Program-made: the position numbers and the translations under genes
The notes under the pieces: model-generated
Database searches by the model: none
Told to the model about the DNA's origin: nothing
The model's input: the letters and a program-made list of their open reading frames with translations, nothing else
Assembly: GCA_947372405.1 (NCBI GenBank)
Contig: CANBTO010000050.1
Coordinates: 1 to 15,690 of the forward strand
DNA: 15,690 bases
Direction: 5' to 3'
DNA from: Verrucomicrobiaceae bacterium
GTDB lineage: Bacteria > Verrucomicrobiota > Verrucomicrobiae > Verrucomicrobiales > Akkermansiaceae
Part shown: positions 14,923-15,690 of the stretch, in pieces
Layout of the letters: each line of letters starts with the position of its first letter
How positions within the stretch are numbered: the stretch's first letter is position 1

Positions 14923-15690
14923 TCAATTCAAACTCTGCAACTCGACAGTTCCTGACGCGTTCTCGATGGACTTGATCAAGGATTTCAGTTGATCGATCTG
15001 GGGTTTGAGCATCCTGGCTTCACTGTGGGCCAGTAAATCTTTTTCAAGCTGGTGGAGTTGTGGTAACAGAGGCTTCGCCGCGCCGCCATAGCGCGCCAGG
15101 CTTTCGAGGCAACGGGGGATGCGGTCCTTTTTCCCATGCCGGTCGATATCCATAAGACTGACGCAGAGCGGCAAGCCTTCCTTGATGTGATTCCGGGCAA
15201 GCAGGTCGAGCCCCGCCAACCGGACACCGTCGGCAAACATTTCGCCGCTAGGGGCGGGTTTCACGATCGCCTCGTAGATTTCCGGCAGAATCGGTTGAAG
15301 CTCCTGGAAGCTCAAGTTTTCGTAGACGCTGCCAAACGTGCCGCGCGCGCGGCCATCCTCGTTGCGCAGGCCGGCGACGACGGCTTTGCGGAGTTGCACA
15401 CGATCCACACCTTCAAGCGATTTGCGGAGTAGGCCGTCACGATTCTCGAACAAGGCAAAACACAGGAAGCGCTGCTCCATCGCGCGCGGGTCGTCTTTGG
15501 CCGGGGCGCGGATAATCATCTCCAGGAGCTCCGGCACGACGGTCATGGCGGGCTTGCCGATGGCCGCGATCGCATCCGCGGCCTTCACTCGCAGCCACAG
15601 GTCGTCGGCGTGCAAAGTTTTCCTGAGCGCGGGGATGGCGGGCGCGGCCTTCGCCTTGAATTGTTCAAGTGCCTGACAAGCGCCCAGCCG
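14923..15690 (-). CDS. HEAT-repeat protein, C-terminal part (cut by the window edge)
   Basis: The frame is open to the right edge, so only the last 255 codons are seen and the true start lies outside. A TTG at 15615 is not a credible start because the HEAT pattern continues upstream of it (RLGACQALEQFKAKAAPAIP, then ALRKTLHADDLWLRVKAADA and IAAIGKPAMTVVPELLEMI). These are tandem helical pairs of HEAT type, with later weaker repeats (YGGAAKPLLPQLHQLEKDLL). Residues after that form a charged helix and end ENASGTVELQSLN. HEAT arrays bind proteins. In this group they are often fused to cytochrome, dehydrogenase or sulfatase-like domains, so an enzyme domain may lie upstream off the edge; that is inference. 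It lies 64 bp before the sulfatase ATG used here, so the two are probably one operon. Confidence 0.85.
   Translation of the reverse strand, partial: RLGACQALEQFKAKAAPAIPALRKTLHADDLWLRVKAADAIAAIGKPAMTVVPELLEMIIRAPAKDDPRAMEQRFLCFALFENRDGLLRKSLEGVDRVQLRKAVVAGLRNEDGRARGTFGSVYENLSFQELQPILPEIYEAIVKPAPSGEMFADGVRLAGLDLLARNHIKEGLPLCVSLMDIDRHGKKDRIPRCLESLARYGGAAKPLLPQLHQLEKDLLAHSEARMLKPQIDQLKSLIKSIENASGTVELQSLN

Overview
The window is about 60% GC and reads as a chromosomal segment of a verrucomicrobial bacterium, probably from the Verrucomicrobiae/Verrucomicrobiaceae side of the PVC superphylum. Four things point there: a bacterial microcompartment (BMC) shell gene next to pduL with a divergent DeoR-family regulator, the arrangement of the Planctomycetes-Verrucomicrobia fucose/rhamnose BMC; a TPR-secretin of the kind common in Verrucomicrobia; an S1 sulfatase next to a HEAT-repeat protein; and a surface protein with He_PIG and InlB-like modules. 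The taxonomic call is inference, because no rRNA or other phylogenetic marker is present. Most start codons lack a clear Shine-Dalgarno sequence.

Left block (1-1838): a leftward BMC operon (pduL, then a BMC-H shell protein, continuing off the left edge) faces a rightward DeoR-type regulator. The short divergent region carries a perfect 16-bp palindrome that contains a TTGACA hexamer, so operator and promoter appear to be superimposed. Middle block (1897-9844, all +): ribF; a 241-bp gap with an 11-bp-arm palindrome; a two-gene unit of a TPR-secretin and a membrane-anchored AsmA-like periplasmic protein, closed by a terminator; the long-form ribosome hibernation factor hpf, closed by its own strong terminator; then secG with an unusually long Pro-rich tail and a rhomboid protease 12 bp downstream.

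Right block (9886-15690): a leftward 610-aa secreted Ig-like/InlB-like protein, a 636-bp stretch with no convincing gene, a rightward membrane-anchored helical protein of unknown function, and a leftward pair of a HEAT-repeat protein (cut by the right edge) and a formylglycine sulfatase.

Taken together the genes suggest a polysaccharide degrader. The sulfatase would desulfate glycans outside the cytoplasm and the BMC would break down the deoxysugars released, in the manner proposed for sulfated fucans or rhamnans. The envelope genes (secretin, SecG, rhomboid, Ig-like protein) and housekeeping genes (ribF, hpf) surround this. No mobile element, CRISPR array, tRNA or rRNA was seen. I found no clearly novel system. 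The best candidates for closer study are the secretin/AsmA-like pair, the BMC operator, and the variant pore of the BMC-H protein.
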